The notes under the pieces are model-generated. The model was not told the origin of the DNA, searched no databases, and saw only the letters and a program-made list of their open reading frames with translations. Position numbers and translations under genes: made by a program. Below are positions 7,948 to 19,247 of a stretch of DNA of 64,000 bases, piece after piece; within the stretch, counting starts at the first letter, position 1; the number at the start of each line of letters is the position of its first letter. This DNA is from Cellulomonas sp. ES6 (lineage in GTDB: Bacteria > Actinomycetota > Actinomycetes > Actinomycetales > Cellulomonadaceae): positions 558,001 through 622,000 of the forward strand of contig NZ_CP125655.1 in assembly GCF_030053835.1 (NCBI RefSeq). Direction: 5' to 3'.

Positions 7948-10449
7948 ATGGCGCGCCGCAGCAGCACCCCCGACGTCCCGCCCGAGGACGTCGTCGAGCG
8001 CATCGTCGACATCGACGTCGCGACCGAGATGGAGGGCTCGTTCCTCGAGTACGCGTACTCCGTCATCTACTCGCGCGCGCTCCCGGACGCCCGCGACGGC
8101 CTCAAGCCCGTGCAGCGGCGGATCCTGTTCCAGATGCACGACATGGGCCTGCGGCCCGACCGCGCGCACGTGAAGTCGGCCCGCGTGGTCGGCGAGGTCA
8201 TGGGCAAGCTGCACCCCCACGGCGACGCCGCGATCTACGACGCGATGGTCCGGATGGCGCAGCCGTTCTCGCTGCGGCTCCCCCTGGTCGACGGGCACGG
8301 CAACTTCGGCTCGCTCGACGACGGCCCGGCGGCGCCCCGGTACACCGAGGCGCGCATGGCTCCCGCCGCGCTCGCGATGACCGCCGGGCTCGACGAGGAC
8401 GTCGTCGACTTCGTGCCGAACTACGACAACAAGCTCACCCAGCCGGGTGTGCTCCCGTCGGCCATCCCCAACCTGCTCGTGAACGGGGCGTCCGGCATCG
8501 CGGTCGGCATGGCGACCAACATGGCGCCGCACAACCTCGTCGAGGTCGTCGCGGCCGCCCGGCACCTGGTGCTGCACCCGGACGCGACGCTCGAGGAGCT
8601 CATGCGGTTCGTCCCAGGCCCCGACCTGCCCTCGGGCGGCAAGATCGTCGGGCTCGACGGGGTGCGCGACGCGTACCGCACCGGGCGCGGGGCGTTCCGC
8701 ACCCGCGCCACCGCCCGCATCGAGAACGTCACGCCGCGCCGCAAGGGCATCGTCGTCACCGAGCTGCCGTACACGGTCGGTCCCGAGAAGGTCATCGAGA
8801 AGATCAAGGAGGGCGTGCAGTCCAAGAAGCTCTCCGGCATCTCGGACGCGCTCGACCTCACCGACCGCCAGCACGGGCTGCGCCTGGTCATCGAGGTCAA
8901 GACCGGGTTCAACCCCGAGGCCGTCCTGGAGCAGCTCTACCGGTACACGCCGCTCGAGGACTCGTTCTCCATCAACAACGTCGCGCTCGTCGACGGGCAG
9001 CCCCGCACGCTCGGGCTGCGCGAGCTGCTGCAGGTCTGGGTCGAGCACCGCATCTCCGTGGTCCGCCGCCGCAGCCAGTTCCGGCTGACCCGCAAGCGCG
9101 AGCGCCTGCACCTCGTGGAGGGCCTGCTCGTCGCGATCCTCGACATCGACGAGGTCATCCAGGTCATCCGGTCGTCCGACGACGCGGAGACCGCCCGCAC
9201 CCGCCTGCGCGACGTCTTCGACCTGTCGGAGCCGCAGGCCGAGTACATCCTCGAGCTCCGGCTGCGCCGCCTGACGCGGTTCTCGCGCATCGAGCTGGAG
9301 AAGGAGCGCGACGAGCTGGCCGAGCAGATCGCGGCCCTCGAGGCGCTCCTGGCCGACGAGGGCCTGCTGCGCGGCGCCGTGTCCGACGAGATGGCGGAGG
9401 TCGCCGCCACGTACGGCACGCCCCGCCGGACGATCCTGCTCGAGTCCGCCGGCGGGTCGGTGACGGCCGCGGAGGGCGCACCGGCGCCCCGCTCGGCGCG
9501 CGGGGCGGCACCGGCCCTGTCGCTCGAGATCGAGGACTCGCCCTGCTACGCGCTGCTCTCCGCGACCGGGCTCGTGGCCCGCACGGCGGGCACCGACGTC
9601 GTGCTGCGACCCGCGCCCGGCGCCGGGCGCTCCCGGCACGACGTGCTCGCGGGCGCCGTCCCGGCGACGGTCCGCGGCGAGGTGGGCGTCCTCACCTCCC
9701 GCGGCGTCGTGCGCCGGGTCTCCGTGCTGGACCTGCCCGCGCTGCCCCCGACGGACGGAGCGCCGAACCTGTCCGGCGGCCTGCCCCTGCCGGAGCTGCT
9801 CGCCCTCGACGCGGGCGAGCGGGTCGTCGGGCTGGTGCCGGTCACCGCGGACGCGCCGACCCTGGCGCTCGGGACCGCGCAGGGCGTCGTCAAGCGGGTC
9901 ACGCCGGGCGAGGCCCCGGCCAACCGCGACTCCTGGGAGGTCGTGGCGCTCAAGGACGGCGACGAGGTCGTCGGCTGCGCGACCGTGGGCGAGGAGGACG
10001 AGCTGGTCTTCGTCGCGTCCGACGCGGCGCTCCTGCACTTCCCCGCCGCGTCGGTCCGGCCGCAGGGCCGCCCGGCCGGCGGCATGGCCGGCATCAAGCT
10101 CGCGCCCGGCGCGCGGGTGGTGCACTTCGGCGCGCTGCCCGCGGGCAGCGACCCGGACGGGACCGTCGTGGTCACGGTGGCCGGGACCTCCGACGCCCTG
10201 CCCGGCACGCAGGCCGGCACGGCCAAGGTGACGCCGTTCGGGCGGTTCCCGGGCAAGGGCCGGGCCACCGGCGGCGTCCGGGCGCACCGGTTCCTCAAGG
10301 GCGAGGACGCGCTGTTCCTCGCCTGGGCCGGCCCGGCGCCGGCGCGCGCCACCGGGTCCGCCGGCCAGCCCGTCGACCTGCCGGAGCCGGACGACCGGCG
10401 CGACGGCTCGGGGCAGCCGCTCGCCGCGCCGCCGGTCGCGATCGGCTGA
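7948..10449 (+). CDS. parC: Type IIA DNA topoisomerase subunit A (ParC/GyrA-like)
   Basis: DNA cleavage subunit of a type IIA topoisomerase, partner of the parE-like gene at 12150-14297. The N-terminal breakage-reunion domain is intact, with catalytic Tyr132 in APRYTEAR and the quinolone-pocket segment [10 protein letters not shown] (89-98). The residue matching E. coli GyrA Ser83 is Ala94. The 833-residue protein has a shortened, divergent C-terminal domain and no recognisable GyrA box, which argues for a decatenase rather than the main supercoiling gyrase. Proximity to sigA matches the parC/parE position in Streptomyces. It is divergent from the GNAT/acyl-CoA synthetase gene, and its stop codon lies inside a 17-bp tandem duplication. 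Confidence 0.9.
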   Translation: MARRSSTPDVPPEDVVERIVDIDVATEMEGSFLEYAYSVIYSRALPDARDGLKPVQRRILFQMHDMGLRPDRAHVKSARVVGEVMGKLHPHGDAAIYDAMVRMAQPFSLRLPLVDGHGNFGSLDDGPAAPRYTEARMAPAALAMTAGLDEDVVDFVPNYDNKLTQPGVLPSAIPNLLVNGASGIAVGMATNMAPHNLVEVVAAARHLVLHPDATLEELMRFVPGPDLPSGGKIVGLDGVRDAYRTGRGAFRTRATARIENVTPRRKGIVVTELPYTVGPEKVIEKIKEGVQSKKLSGISDALDLTDRQHGLRLVIEVKTGFNPEAVLEQLYRYTPLEDSFSINNVALVDGQPRTLGLRELLQVWVEHRISVVRRRSQFRLTRKRERLHLVEGLLVAILDIDEVIQVIRSSDDAETARTRLRDVFDLSEPQAEYILELRLRRLTRFSRIELEKERDELAEQIAALEALLADEGLLRGAVSDEMAEVAATYGTPRRTILLESAGGSVTAAEGAPAPRSARGAAPALSLEIEDSPCYALLSATGLVARTAGTDVVLRPAPGAGRSRHDVLAGAVPATVRGEVGVLTSRGVVRRVSVLDLPALPPTDGAPNLSGGLPLPELLALDAGERVVGLVPVTADAPTLALGTAQGVVKRVTPGEAPANRDSWEVVALKDGDEVVGCATVGEEDELVFVASDAALLHFPAASVRPQGRPAGGMAGIKLAPGARVVHFGALPAGSDPDGTVVVTVAGTSDALPGTQAGTAKVTPFGRFPGKGRATGGVRAHRFLKGEDALFLAWAGPAPARATGSAGQPVDLPEPDDRRDGSGQPLAAPPVAIG

Positions 10450-10477
10450 GCCCGGGGGCCGGCTGAGCCCGGGGGCC
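10444..10477. repeat. 17-bp tandem duplication across the parC stop
   Basis: Two exact adjacent copies of GGCTGAGCCCGGGGGCC (10444-10460 and 10461-10477). The first copy contains the parC TGA stop codon. Confidence 0.9.
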
Positions 10478-10495
10478 CGGCCGACGGCCGGGCCC
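10473..10495. terminator. Terminator hairpin between parC and marR
   Basis: GGGCCCGGCC and GGCCGGGCCC pair around a 3-nt loop between two converging genes. There is no T-tract, so bidirectional termination is likely but unproven. Confidence 0.6.
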
Positions 10496-10499
10496 GCCG

Positions 10500-10976
10500 T
10501 CAGCGGCCGAGGCAAGCCGCCGCGACCCGGGCGCGCACCAGCGCCGCGATCTCCTCGAGCGAGCGCACCTGCGCGGCGTCCAGCGGTCCGAGCAGCAGGT
10601 CGCCGACCATGACCCGCCGGGTGGCCTGCGCCGCGCGCGCCGCGGCCGTGCCCGCCTCGGTCAGCGCGACGACGGTCCCGCGGGCGTCCTGACGGTCGCG
10701 GCTGCGCGTGACCAGCCCGCGCAGCTCCATGCGGCGCAGCTGGTGCGACACCCGGCTGTCCTGCCACTCCGCGGCGGCGGCCAGGTCCTTGGCGCGCAGG
10801 CCGGGCTCGCCCGCCGCGAGCAGGGGCTCCAGCAGCTCCAGGTCCGCCACGGAGACGCCCGCCTCCGCCCCGAGCCCCCGCTCGAGCGCGGTGAAGAACT
10901 CCCGGGACAGGCCCAGGTACGCCCGCCAGGTCGCGTCCTGCGGGAGCTGCTCCTCCGCCGCGTGCGCCGCCGCCAT
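10500..10976 (-). CDS. MarR family transcriptional regulator
   Basis: A 158-residue winged-helix regulator of the MarR family, normally a dimeric repressor whose DNA binding is relieved by small ligands or oxidation. The DNA-binding core spans about residues 55-105, with recognition-helix segment WQDSRVSHQLRRMELRGLV followed by the wing RSRDRQDARGTVVALTEAG. The start at 10976 is supported by TACGCT seven bases upstream. It lies downstream of the GNAT gene on the same strand and between the two topoisomerase subunit genes. The last residues include a Cys (AACLGR) that could be redox-sensitive, but that is speculation. Its target is unknown. Confidence 0.88.
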   Translation of the reverse strand: MAAAHAAEEQLPQDATWRAYLGLSREFFTALERGLGAEAGVSVADLELLEPLLAAGEPGLRAKDLAAAAEWQDSRVSHQLRRMELRGLVTRSRDRQDARGTVVALTEAGTAAARAAQATRRVMVGDLLLGPLDAAQVRSLEEIAALVRARVAAACLGR

Positions 10977-10983
10977 GCGGCTC

Positions 10984-10989
10984 AGCGTA
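10984..10989 (-). promoter_or_regulatory. -10 element (TACGCT) of marR
   Basis: TACGCT on the minus strand sits 7 nt before the ATG at 10976, indicating leaderless transcription separate from the upstream GNAT gene. Confidence 0.55.
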
Positions 10990-11033
10990 GAACCACCGGA
11001 CCCCGCGCGGGGCCGGAAACCACCGGCCGCCCG

Positions 11034-12086
11034 CTACAGCTCGATCGTCAGGAGACGCGAGCCGTGCGTGACCTCGTACCCGAGGTCGGCGTACAGCCCG
11101 TGCGCCCCCGACGGGTTCGCGGTGTCGACGTCGAGCTCGGCGTACTGGATGCCGTCCTCCCGGTACGCCTCCATCACGGCGGTGAGCAGCGCGACCGCCA
11201 GCCCGCGACCGCGCCACGCGCGCCGCACCCCGAGCAGCTCCGTGTAGCCGGAGGTGTAGCCGGCGACCGGCCAGTCCTGCTCGTACCGGCCCGAGAGCGC
11301 GTAGCCGGCGACCTCGCCGGTGGCCTCGTCCACGGCCACCCGGCTCCAGGCGGGCGCGAACATCGAGCGGCCGTGCTGCCACGCCTCCGGGGTGCGCGGC
11401 TCGCTGCCCCAGTGGTCCGCGAACGCCTCGTTGTGGGCGAGCCGCACCGCCTCGTCGAGCTCCGGGGTCCACGGGACGACGCGGACGCCCTCCGTGCGGC
11501 GCACCTCCGGCAGCGGAGCCGCCAGGTCGCGGCGCATCTCGGCGTAGTACCGCACCGGCGTGAAGCCCGCCGCGGCGTACAGCCCCAGCGCGTCGGCGCG
11601 GTGGTCCTCGACGTAGGCGCCGATCCGGCCCGGCACCTCCTTGCCGGACGCCGCGAGCAGCTGCCGCGCCCGGCCGGTGCCCCAGGCGACGAGCGCCCGG
11701 CCGACGCCCCGTCCGCGGTGCGACGGGTCCACGCCGCCGGACAGGTGCGCGCGGACCACGCGCAGGTCACCGGGGTGGGACTCGACGACCATCCACGCGC
11801 GCGGCTCGCCGTCGGCGTCCAGGCCGACGCGGGTGTCGGCCGCGACGTCCTTCCAGTCCCCGTCGAACCACTCGTCGACCTCGGCCTCGGCGGTGCGCGC
11901 CGGCGCCTCGTCGGCCTCCTCCGTCCGCGCGACCAGGGCGAAGAGGGCGGGGACGTCGTCCCGGCGCAGCGCCCGCCAGGTCAGCCCCGTGGCGGCCGGG
12001 TCGGGCTCCGGCAGCACCGCGGGCGCTGCGGCGCGCTCCGCGATGGGTGCCAGGGTGTGCTCGGTCGTCGGTCGCGTCGTGGTCAT
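11034..12086 (-). CDS. Double-GNAT acetyltransferase
   Basis: Cytoplasmic N-acetyltransferase of 350 residues with two GNAT folds in tandem. The first (about 35-190) has the acetyl-CoA loop HRGRGVGRALVAWG; the second (about 200-350) has WRGRGLAVALLTAVM. Tandem GNATs in actinobacteria include mycothiol synthase (MshD), but I do not see enough specific similarity to call it that. The start MTTTRPTTEH at 12086 follows CACCGT by 6 nt. The gene sits downstream of parE with a 63-bp gap and upstream of marR. Function beyond acyl transfer is unknown. Confidence 0.82.
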   Translation of the reverse strand: MTTTRPTTEHTLAPIAERAAAPAVLPEPDPAATGLTWRALRRDDVPALFALVARTEEADEAPARTAEAEVDEWFDGDWKDVAADTRVGLDADGEPRAWMVVESHPGDLRVVRAHLSGGVDPSHRGRGVGRALVAWGTGRARQLLAASGKEVPGRIGAYVEDHRADALGLYAAAGFTPVRYYAEMRRDLAAPLPEVRRTEGVRVVPWTPELDEAVRLAHNEAFADHWGSEPRTPEAWQHGRSMFAPAWSRVAVDEATGEVAGYALSGRYEQDWPVAGYTSGYTELLGVRRAWRGRGLAVALLTAVMEAYREDGIQYAELDVDTANPSGAHGLYADLGYEVTHGSRLLTIEL

Positions 12087-12149
12087 GCGTCCACGGTGCC
12101 TGACGGGGCCGTCGATGTCATCCGAGATTGCGCGTGCCCCCGCGCGCGG

Positions 12150-14297
<2,148 letters not shown>

Positions 14298-14305
14298 GGT
14301 GCCCG

Positions 14306-14311
14306 AGCCTA
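14306..14311 (-). promoter_or_regulatory. -10 element (TAGGCT) of parE
   Basis: TAGGCT on the minus strand, 8 nt before GTG 14297. It supports the shorter start and a leaderless transcript. Confidence 0.55.
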
Positions 14312-14466
14312 ATCGCTCCACCGGGCACTCCCGCGGAGCCATGCCGCGCCGGGAGTGTGCCGGTCGTGTTGCGGCTGTGTGAGCACCGGGTGACTTCTGC
14401 TTCGCCCGCAGCGAACCACCCGCTCCCGACGGGAAGGATCCCGGGCCGGGATGGTTGTATGACAAC

Positions 14467-14691
14467 GTGACTGGGACTCTTGAGACCACGACTCCGCTGA
14501 CTGCAGCCGACCGCTGCGACCGCTGCGGCGCTCAGGCCTACGTCCGCGTGCTGCTGCCCGTGGGCGAGCTGCTGTTCTGCGCGCACCACGCGCGCGAGCA
14601 CGCGCCGAAGTACTCGCAGCTCGCGACGCACGTCCAGGACGAGACCGACAAGCTCCTCGCCGAGCACGGCGCCGGCGCCGGGGCGCGCTGA
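14467..14691 (+). CDS. DUF7455 zinc-ribbon-like small protein
   Basis: A 74-residue protein conserved next to sigA/parE in actinobacteria. The core PLTAADRCDRCGAQAYVRV is followed by LFCAHHAREH, giving a CxxC...CxHH set that probably binds zinc. Start GTG 14467 gives MTGTLETTTPL, aligning with the usual N-terminus; a TTG at 14455 is possible but less likely. It is divergent from parE and converges on sigA. A perfect 15-bp hairpin follows the gene. The function is unknown; a nucleic-acid or protein-interaction role is only a guess from the zinc ribbon. Confidence 0.85.
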   Translation: MTGTLETTTPLTAADRCDRCGAQAYVRVLLPVGELLFCAHHAREHAPKYSQLATHVQDETDKLLAEHGAGAGAR

Positions 14692-14750
14692 CCGCACCAC
14701 GACCCCCGCGGCGCGCCGGGACCGCGCGACGCCGCCACCGCACCACCACG

Positions 14751-14786
14751 ACGGGCCCGCCCGGCCGAGAAGCCGGGCGGGCCCGT
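14751..14786 (+). terminator. Terminator hairpin after the DUF7455 gene
   Basis: Perfect 15-bp stem, ACGGGCCCGCCCGGC against its complement, with loop CGAGAA. It lies 60 bp after the stop; no T-run follows. Confidence 0.75.
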
Positions 14787-14846
14787 TCGCGTCCGCAGGG
14801 CCGGCGAGGAGCCCGGCGAGGAGCCCGCGGGGTGACCGGCACACGA

Positions 14847-14884
14847 ACGGCCCCTCCCCGACCGCGTGGTCGAGGAGGGGCCGT
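14847..14884. terminator. Bidirectional terminator at the sigA 3' end
   Basis: ACGGCCCCTCCCCGACC pairs with GGTCGAGGAGGGGCCGT with one internal mismatch and a GCGT loop. It lies 20 bp downstream of the sigA stop. Confidence 0.75.
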
Positions 14885-14903
14885 CCTGCTGCCCCGGGGG
14901 GGC

Positions 14904-16457
14904 TCAGTCGAGGTAGTCGCGCAGCACCTGCGAGCGGCTGGGGTGCCGCAGCTTCGACATGGTCTTGGACTCGATCTGACGGATCCGCTCGCGGGTCACG
15001 CCGTAGACCTTGCCGATCTCGTCGAGGGTCTTCGGCTGGCCGTCGGTCAGGCCGAAGCGCATCGACACGACGCCGGCCTCCCGCTCGGACAGCGTGTCGA
15101 GGACCTGGTGCAGCTGCTCCTGCAGCAGCGTGAAGCTCACCGCGTCGGCGGGCACCACGGCCTCGGAGTCCTCGATGAGGTCACCGAACTCGCTGTCGCC
15201 GTCCTCGCCCAGCGGGGTGTGCAGCGAGATGGGCTCGCGTCCGTACTTCTGGACCTCGACGACCTTCTCGGGGGTCATGTCGAGCTCCTTGGCGAGCTCC
15301 TCGGGCGTCGGCTCCCGGCCGAGGTCCTGGAGCATCTGCCGCTGGACGCGGGCGAGCTTGTTGATGACCTCGACCATGTGCACCGGGATGCGGATGGTGC
15401 GCGCCTGGTCGGCCATCGCGCGGGTGATCGCCTGGCGGATCCACCACGTGGCGTACGTCGAGAACTTGTAGCCCTTGGTGTAGTCGAACTTCTCGACCGC
15501 GCGGATCAGACCGAGGTTGCCCTCCTGGATCAGGTCCAGGAACAGCATGCCGCGGCCGGTGTAGCGCTTGGCCAGCGAGACGACGAGGCGGAGGTTCGCC
15601 TCGAGCAGGTGGTTCTTGGCCCGTCGGCCGTCCTGCGCGATCCACTGCAGCTCGCGGCGCGCCTTCGGCTCCAGGTCGTCGCCGACCGCGGCGAGGCGCT
15701 CCTCGGCGAACAGGCCGGCCTCGATGCGCTTGGCGAGCTCGACCTCCTGCTCGGCGTTCAGCAGCGCGACCTTGCCGATCTGCTTGAGGTAGTCCTTGAC
15801 CGGGTCGGCGGTCGCACCGGCGGTCACGACCTGCTGCGCGGGCGCGTCGTCCTCGTCGCGGTCGGAGACGACGAAGCCGACGTCCTCGGTCTCCTCGTCC
15901 GCCTTGGGGGTCGCGGCGGCGGGCGTCGCGGGCGTCTCGGTGTCGCCGTCCTCGGTGGACTCGTCGTCACCGTCCGTGGTGGCGTCCGCCGGGTCGATCT
16001 CGACGTCCTCGATCTCGACCTCGTCCGGCTCGACGTCCTCGTCGTCGATGTCGTCCTCGGCCTTGCCGGCGGCCTTGACGGGCTTCGCGGTCGCGGCCTT
16101 GCCGGTGGTGGTCTTCTTCGCCGCGGGCTTGGCCGCGGCACGCTTGCGGGGCGCCGGCTTGGCGTCGTCGCCGTCCTCCGACACGACGGCCTTGGTGGAC
16201 GGCCGGGCCTTCGCGGTGGTGGCGGCCGCGACGCGCGTCGTGGCCGCGGTGGGCTCGGAGACCGAGATCCCGGCGTTGGCCAGACCGCGCACGACGGCCT
16301 TCAGCCGCTTGGCGTCCTCCACCTGCGCGGCCTCGCAGGCCGAGCGCAGCGCGGCGGCGTCGACGCTCCCGCTGGTGCGCCCGCGGCGGACGAGGTCCTG
16401 CAGGGCGGGGTGCTCGAACTCGCGCGGAAGGGTGGGGGTGGAAGTCTGGGGCGTCAC
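14904..16457 (-). CDS. sigA: Principal RNA polymerase sigma factor (SigA/RpoD/HrdB)
   Basis: Primary sigma-70 factor directing housekeeping transcription. A ~200-residue N-terminal part is Ala/Lys-rich, then strongly acidic, as in actinobacterial SigA/HrdB. Region 1.2 ([16 protein letters not shown]), region 2 ([34 protein letters not shown]), region 3 and region 4 ([18 protein letters not shown]) are intact, ending RDYLD. Start GTG 16457 was chosen because GAAAGG precedes it by a normal distance and it gives [19 protein letters not shown]; upstream in-frame codons overlap the promoter. A TACAAT -10 lies about 55 bp upstream. Transcription ends at the hairpin 14847-14884. Confidence 0.96.
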   Translation of the reverse strand: MTPQTSTPTLPREFEHPALQDLVRRGRTSGSVDAAALRSACEAAQVEDAKRLKAVVRGLANAGISVSEPTAATTRVAAATTAKARPSTKAVVSEDGDDAKPAPRKRAAAKPAAKKTTTGKAATAKPVKAAGKAEDDIDDEDVEPDEVEIEDVEIDPADATTDGDDESTEDGDTETPATPAAATPKADEETEDVGFVVSDRDEDDAPAQQVVTAGATADPVKDYLKQIGKVALLNAEQEVELAKRIEAGLFAEERLAAVGDDLEPKARRELQWIAQDGRRAKNHLLEANLRLVVSLAKRYTGRGMLFLDLIQEGNLGLIRAVEKFDYTKGYKFSTYATWWIRQAITRAMADQARTIRIPVHMVEVINKLARVQRQMLQDLGREPTPEELAKELDMTPEKVVEVQKYGREPISLHTPLGEDGDSEFGDLIEDSEAVVPADAVSFTLLQEQLHQVLDTLSEREAGVVSMRFGLTDGQPKTLDEIGKVYGVTRERIRQIESKTMSKLRHPSRSQVLRDYLD

Positions 16458-16510
16458 GAATGACCTTTCGGCAGCAAAGGGACCCGGTTCGGCGCATCGG
16501 GTACCTCGAT

Positions 16511-16516
16511 ATTGTA
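16511..16516 (-). promoter_or_regulatory. sigA -10 element (TACAAT)
   Basis: TACAAT on the minus strand is the best -10 in the gap and gives a leader of about 45 nt before GTG 16457. The -35 is weak (TGCTCC at 18-nt spacing). Confidence 0.55.
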
Positions 16517-16663
16517 CCGGCCGCACCCACGGCGGAGCATCGCCCGGGGGTGGCGAGACCCTGGCCGGCGCGGCAGGTGACCCTGTCGTGAGTGCTCAAC
16601 GCGCGGGTCGCCCGGAGGATTCCCGCAGGCCCGTCCCGGGCGTGTCACCACGGGGGCCCGGGA

Positions 16664-16902
16664 TCGCCTCGCGAGGGCCGCCGACGGACCACGGGACACG
16701 CACCCGCAGGGGCTCCCCGACCACGCAGGACGTGCGCACGCGAGAGCCCGGCGGGCCACACGGGACGTGCACACACGAGAGCCAGGCGGGCCACGCGGGA
16801 CGCGCACACGCGACGACTCGACGGCCACGCCGCACACGCACACGCGGCGACCCGACACCACGCCGCACACGCACCAGCGAGAGACCGGCGTCCACGCAGG
16901 GC
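16664..16902. repeat. 34-bp degenerate minisatellite (about seven units)
   Basis: Contiguous units of 33-35 bp begin near 16664, 16698, 16732, 16767, 16802, 16836 and 16869. Shared blocks are CGCACACGCGAGAGCC, then GGCGGGCCACG, then GGGAC. Units are adjacent without spacers, and the period is not a multiple of three, so this is neither CRISPR nor coding repeat. Confidence 0.8.
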
Positions 16903-17062
16903 TCACCCACGCCCGAGCCCGGCGCGGGCGTGGGCGCCGCCGAAGCGCGGCAGCGGAGCACCGCTGAGGCGCCCCCTCGCCCCGGCAGCACCGGCGTCCC
17001 CGGACCCGCGTCCGGCGGCGCGACCTCCCGCGTCGCGGCGGGCGTGCCCTGGTCGCGCGAGG

Positions 17063-17461
17063 TCAGCTCGGGTCGGGCTTCACCGCGAGGACGGGGCACG
17101 GCGAGTCGAGCAGGATCCGCTGGGCGTTGGCGCCGAGGATGAGCTTGCCCACCGGGCTGCGACGGCGCAGGCCGATGACGATGAGCGTGGCGCCGGTCTC
17201 CTCGGCGGTGCCGATGAGGTCCTCGGCGACATCGCGACCCCCGGCGATCACGCGGATGTCGTGCGGGATGCCCCGCGACTCCAGCGAGCTGCGCACGTCG
17301 TCGAGCGAGGCGGACAGCTCGGAGCGCTGCTCGTCGCTCTCGTCCCCCCGCTCGCTGACGACCACGACGAGCGGCTCCGACCGGCGCACGGCCTCGCCCG
17401 TCGCGGCGGCCAGGGCGGCACGCCCCTCGACCGTCGCCAGGTACCCGACCACGATGCTCAT
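17063..17461 (-). CDS. Universal stress protein (UspA fold)
   Basis: Single-domain universal stress protein of 132 residues, a soluble stress-associated protein that in some members binds ATP. It begins MSIVVGYLATVEGRAAL. The C-terminal segment LIVIGLRRRSPVGKLILGANAQ matches the family's nucleotide loop (G-2x-G-9x-G), and the end CPVLAVKPDPS is typical. The ATG at 17461 has GAGGAGC just upstream. It sits between sigA, about 600 bp downstream on the same strand, and the DUF4192 gene. What stress it answers to cannot be read from the sequence. Confidence 0.88.
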   Translation of the reverse strand: MSIVVGYLATVEGRAALAAATGEAVRRSEPLVVVVSERGDESDEQRSELSASLDDVRSSLESRGIPHDIRVIAGGRDVAEDLIGTAEETGATLIVIGLRRRSPVGKLILGANAQRILLDSPCPVLAVKPDPS

Positions 17462-17588
17462 GGGTGCTCCTCGCACGTGTTGCTCGGCGTCCGTCGCCGG
17501 CAACGCGAGGACATCGCTCGGGTGCGGCTGCGGACCGTGGTCCGACGGTACCGGAACGCGCCGCACCCGCACGACAGCGCCGGGCCGC

Positions 17589-19121
17589 TCAGCAGCGACG
17601 ACGCAGCCACCCCGGAGCCAGCCCGACACCGAGCGCCCGGTCCAGGAGCTCGGCCAGCCGGTGGGACGGGTCCTCCGCGAGCGCCCGGTCGACCAGCAGC
17701 CGCGCCCGGATCGCGTCGCCCGCCCACCAGGCGAGCAGCGCCAGCAGCGTGCACGCGGGTGCCTGCCGGCCCGTGCGACCGTGGGCCACGACGGCCTCGA
17801 GCACCGCGCGCGCTGCCGACGCGACGTCCTCCCGAGGCTCCTCGGCGTGCTCGGGCTCGAGCAGCACGTCCAGCGTGCGCCGCACCGCCGCGGACACGGA
17901 TGCCGCGTCGGCGGGAGCGACCTCGGACCCGCGGGCGCCGTCGTCCGCGTCCGACGCCGCGGCGGAGTCCGCACCCCCGGCGCCGGGCACGCCCGTCGTG
18001 CCACGCCCGGCCGGACGCGCGTCCGTGGCGTCGCCCTGCGTCCCCCGTGCGCCGTCCCCCACGCCGGATACACCGTCGACGGTCCCGGCGCCGCCCGCGG
18101 CTGTCGACGCGTCGCCCGTCAGGCCCGCGCCATCCTCGACCGTCCCGGCACCTGCCCCGGACGTCGGCCCGCCGTCCGCCGCGTCCGCGCCGCCGGAGTG
18201 CGGGAGGTGTCGCAGCAACGCATCCGGGAGGGTCGCCTCCGGCCGGATCAGGGTGAGCACCACCGCGTCCCGCACGGTCGTGTCCTCGAGCGCGGCCTCG
18301 ATGCGACCGAGCTGGGCGGGACTCAGGTCGACGCCCTCGCCCGGCGACCGGTGCACGTCGGCGACGGCGGCGCGCCAGGCCCGGAGCGAGCGTTCCCTCC
18401 AGCCGAGCAGCGCCTCCGGGCCGGACGCACGCAGCCGGGCGTCCGTCCACCGGGACCTGGCGGCGGCTGCTGAGCGCCGGCGGCCCGCGGGTGCCACGGG
18501 GACGGCGGCGAGCTCCGTACGCCGGGGCAGCGGCCGGGCGCGGGACACCGGGCCGGCGATCCCGCCCTGCTCCAGCTCCGCGAGCGGTCGCCCGCCGGGC
18601 GGGCAGCACGCCGCGTCGAGGCACGTCAGTCCCAGGTACCGACCCTGCGCCACCATCCAGGTCGTGACCGGACCGAGGTGCTCCAGCGCCGCCCGGGCCG
18701 ACTCGGCCGCCCGCTGCGTGTCGGCACCTCCGACGGCGCCCGACCCCGGCGGGAGGTCGCGCGGGTCGCCCTCGGTGCTGTAGACGACGACCACGACCTC
18801 CACCGCGTGGTCGGCCGCGAGGTGCCCGGCGACGTCGTCGAGCAGGTCCGGACCTGCCGGGCTGAGGACGTCGTCCAGGTCGATCCTGGCCACGAGGCCG
18901 ATGCTGCGTCCCGGACCGCGGAGCCCGACGGCGACCAGGCACTCCTCGGGGCGGAAGCCCAGCTGGTACGGCAGCGCTCCGAGCAGCTCCGGGGTGGGGT
19001 GGGGACGCTGCTGCGCAGGCGCGAGCCGGGTGGCGCCCCGCCCGTGGGTGTCCGCCGCGGGTGGCGTCGCGCTCGCCGCCGCGCTCGGCGCCGTGGTCGT
19101 GGTCGTGGTCGTGGTGGTCAT
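17589..19121 (-). CDS. DUF4192 domain protein
   Basis: A 510-residue actinobacterial protein with a DUF4192 domain; function unknown. The N-terminal ~230 residues carry the conserved part (ELLGALPYQLGFRPEECLVAV, later GRYLGLTCLDAACCPPGG). After a helical stretch comes a ~110-residue disordered region rich in Ala, Gly, Asp and Thr, then a C-terminal helical block resembling the rest of the family. The start ATG 19121 is preceded by GGTGGAG and opens with a run of nine threonine codons (ACC/ACG), a possible slippage site. It is divergent from the lipoprotein gene. The mosaic of conserved ends and variable middle is normal for the family. Confidence 0.85.
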   Translation of the reverse strand: MTTTTTTTTTAPSAAASATPPAADTHGRGATRLAPAQQRPHPTPELLGALPYQLGFRPEECLVAVGLRGPGRSIGLVARIDLDDVLSPAGPDLLDDVAGHLAADHAVEVVVVVYSTEGDPRDLPPGSGAVGGADTQRAAESARAALEHLGPVTTWMVAQGRYLGLTCLDAACCPPGGRPLAELEQGGIAGPVSRARPLPRRTELAAVPVAPAGRRRSAAAARSRWTDARLRASGPEALLGWRERSLRAWRAAVADVHRSPGEGVDLSPAQLGRIEAALEDTTVRDAVVLTLIRPEATLPDALLRHLPHSGGADAADGGPTSGAGAGTVEDGAGLTGDASTAAGGAGTVDGVSGVGDGARGTQGDATDARPAGRGTTGVPGAGGADSAAASDADDGARGSEVAPADAASVSAAVRRTLDVLLEPEHAEEPREDVASAARAVLEAVVAHGRTGRQAPACTLLALLAWWAGDAIRARLLVDRALAEDPSHRLAELLDRALGVGLAPGWLRRRC

Positions 19122-19235
19122 GGCGTCACTCCACCGCGGCACCGGCCCGTCGCGGCGCGCCGGCGCGGGCGCGCTGGGGACGACGCACCGGCGACGGCCC
19201 TGTGGAGGACTCGGCCCCCGCGCGGGGAGCGGCGC

Positions 19236-19241
19236 TACTGT
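19236..19241 (+). promoter_or_regulatory. -10 element (TACTGT) of the lipoprotein gene
   Basis: TACTGT ends 6 nt before GTG 19248, defining the start codon and a leaderless mRNA. Confidence 0.55.
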
Positions 19242-19247
19242 GACCGC

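Larger units (their letters stand above)
16458..17062. other. 605-bp gene-free region upstream of sigA
   Basis: No credible gene. It holds the sigA promoter at its left end and the 34-bp minisatellite in its centre. Open frames of up to ~167 codons occur on the minus strand here, but they have no recognisable domain, start inside repeats or neighbouring genes, and change frame relative to the 34-bp period. Confidence 0.75.

Noticed and set aside
16664-16902. CRISPR array
   Set aside because: Units are contiguous and degenerate, with no unique spacers, and no cas genes are present.
16454-17099. Protein genes in the sigA upstream gap
   Set aside because: Open frames there have no recognisable domain, cross the 34-bp repeat whose period shifts frame, and overlap the sigA promoter.
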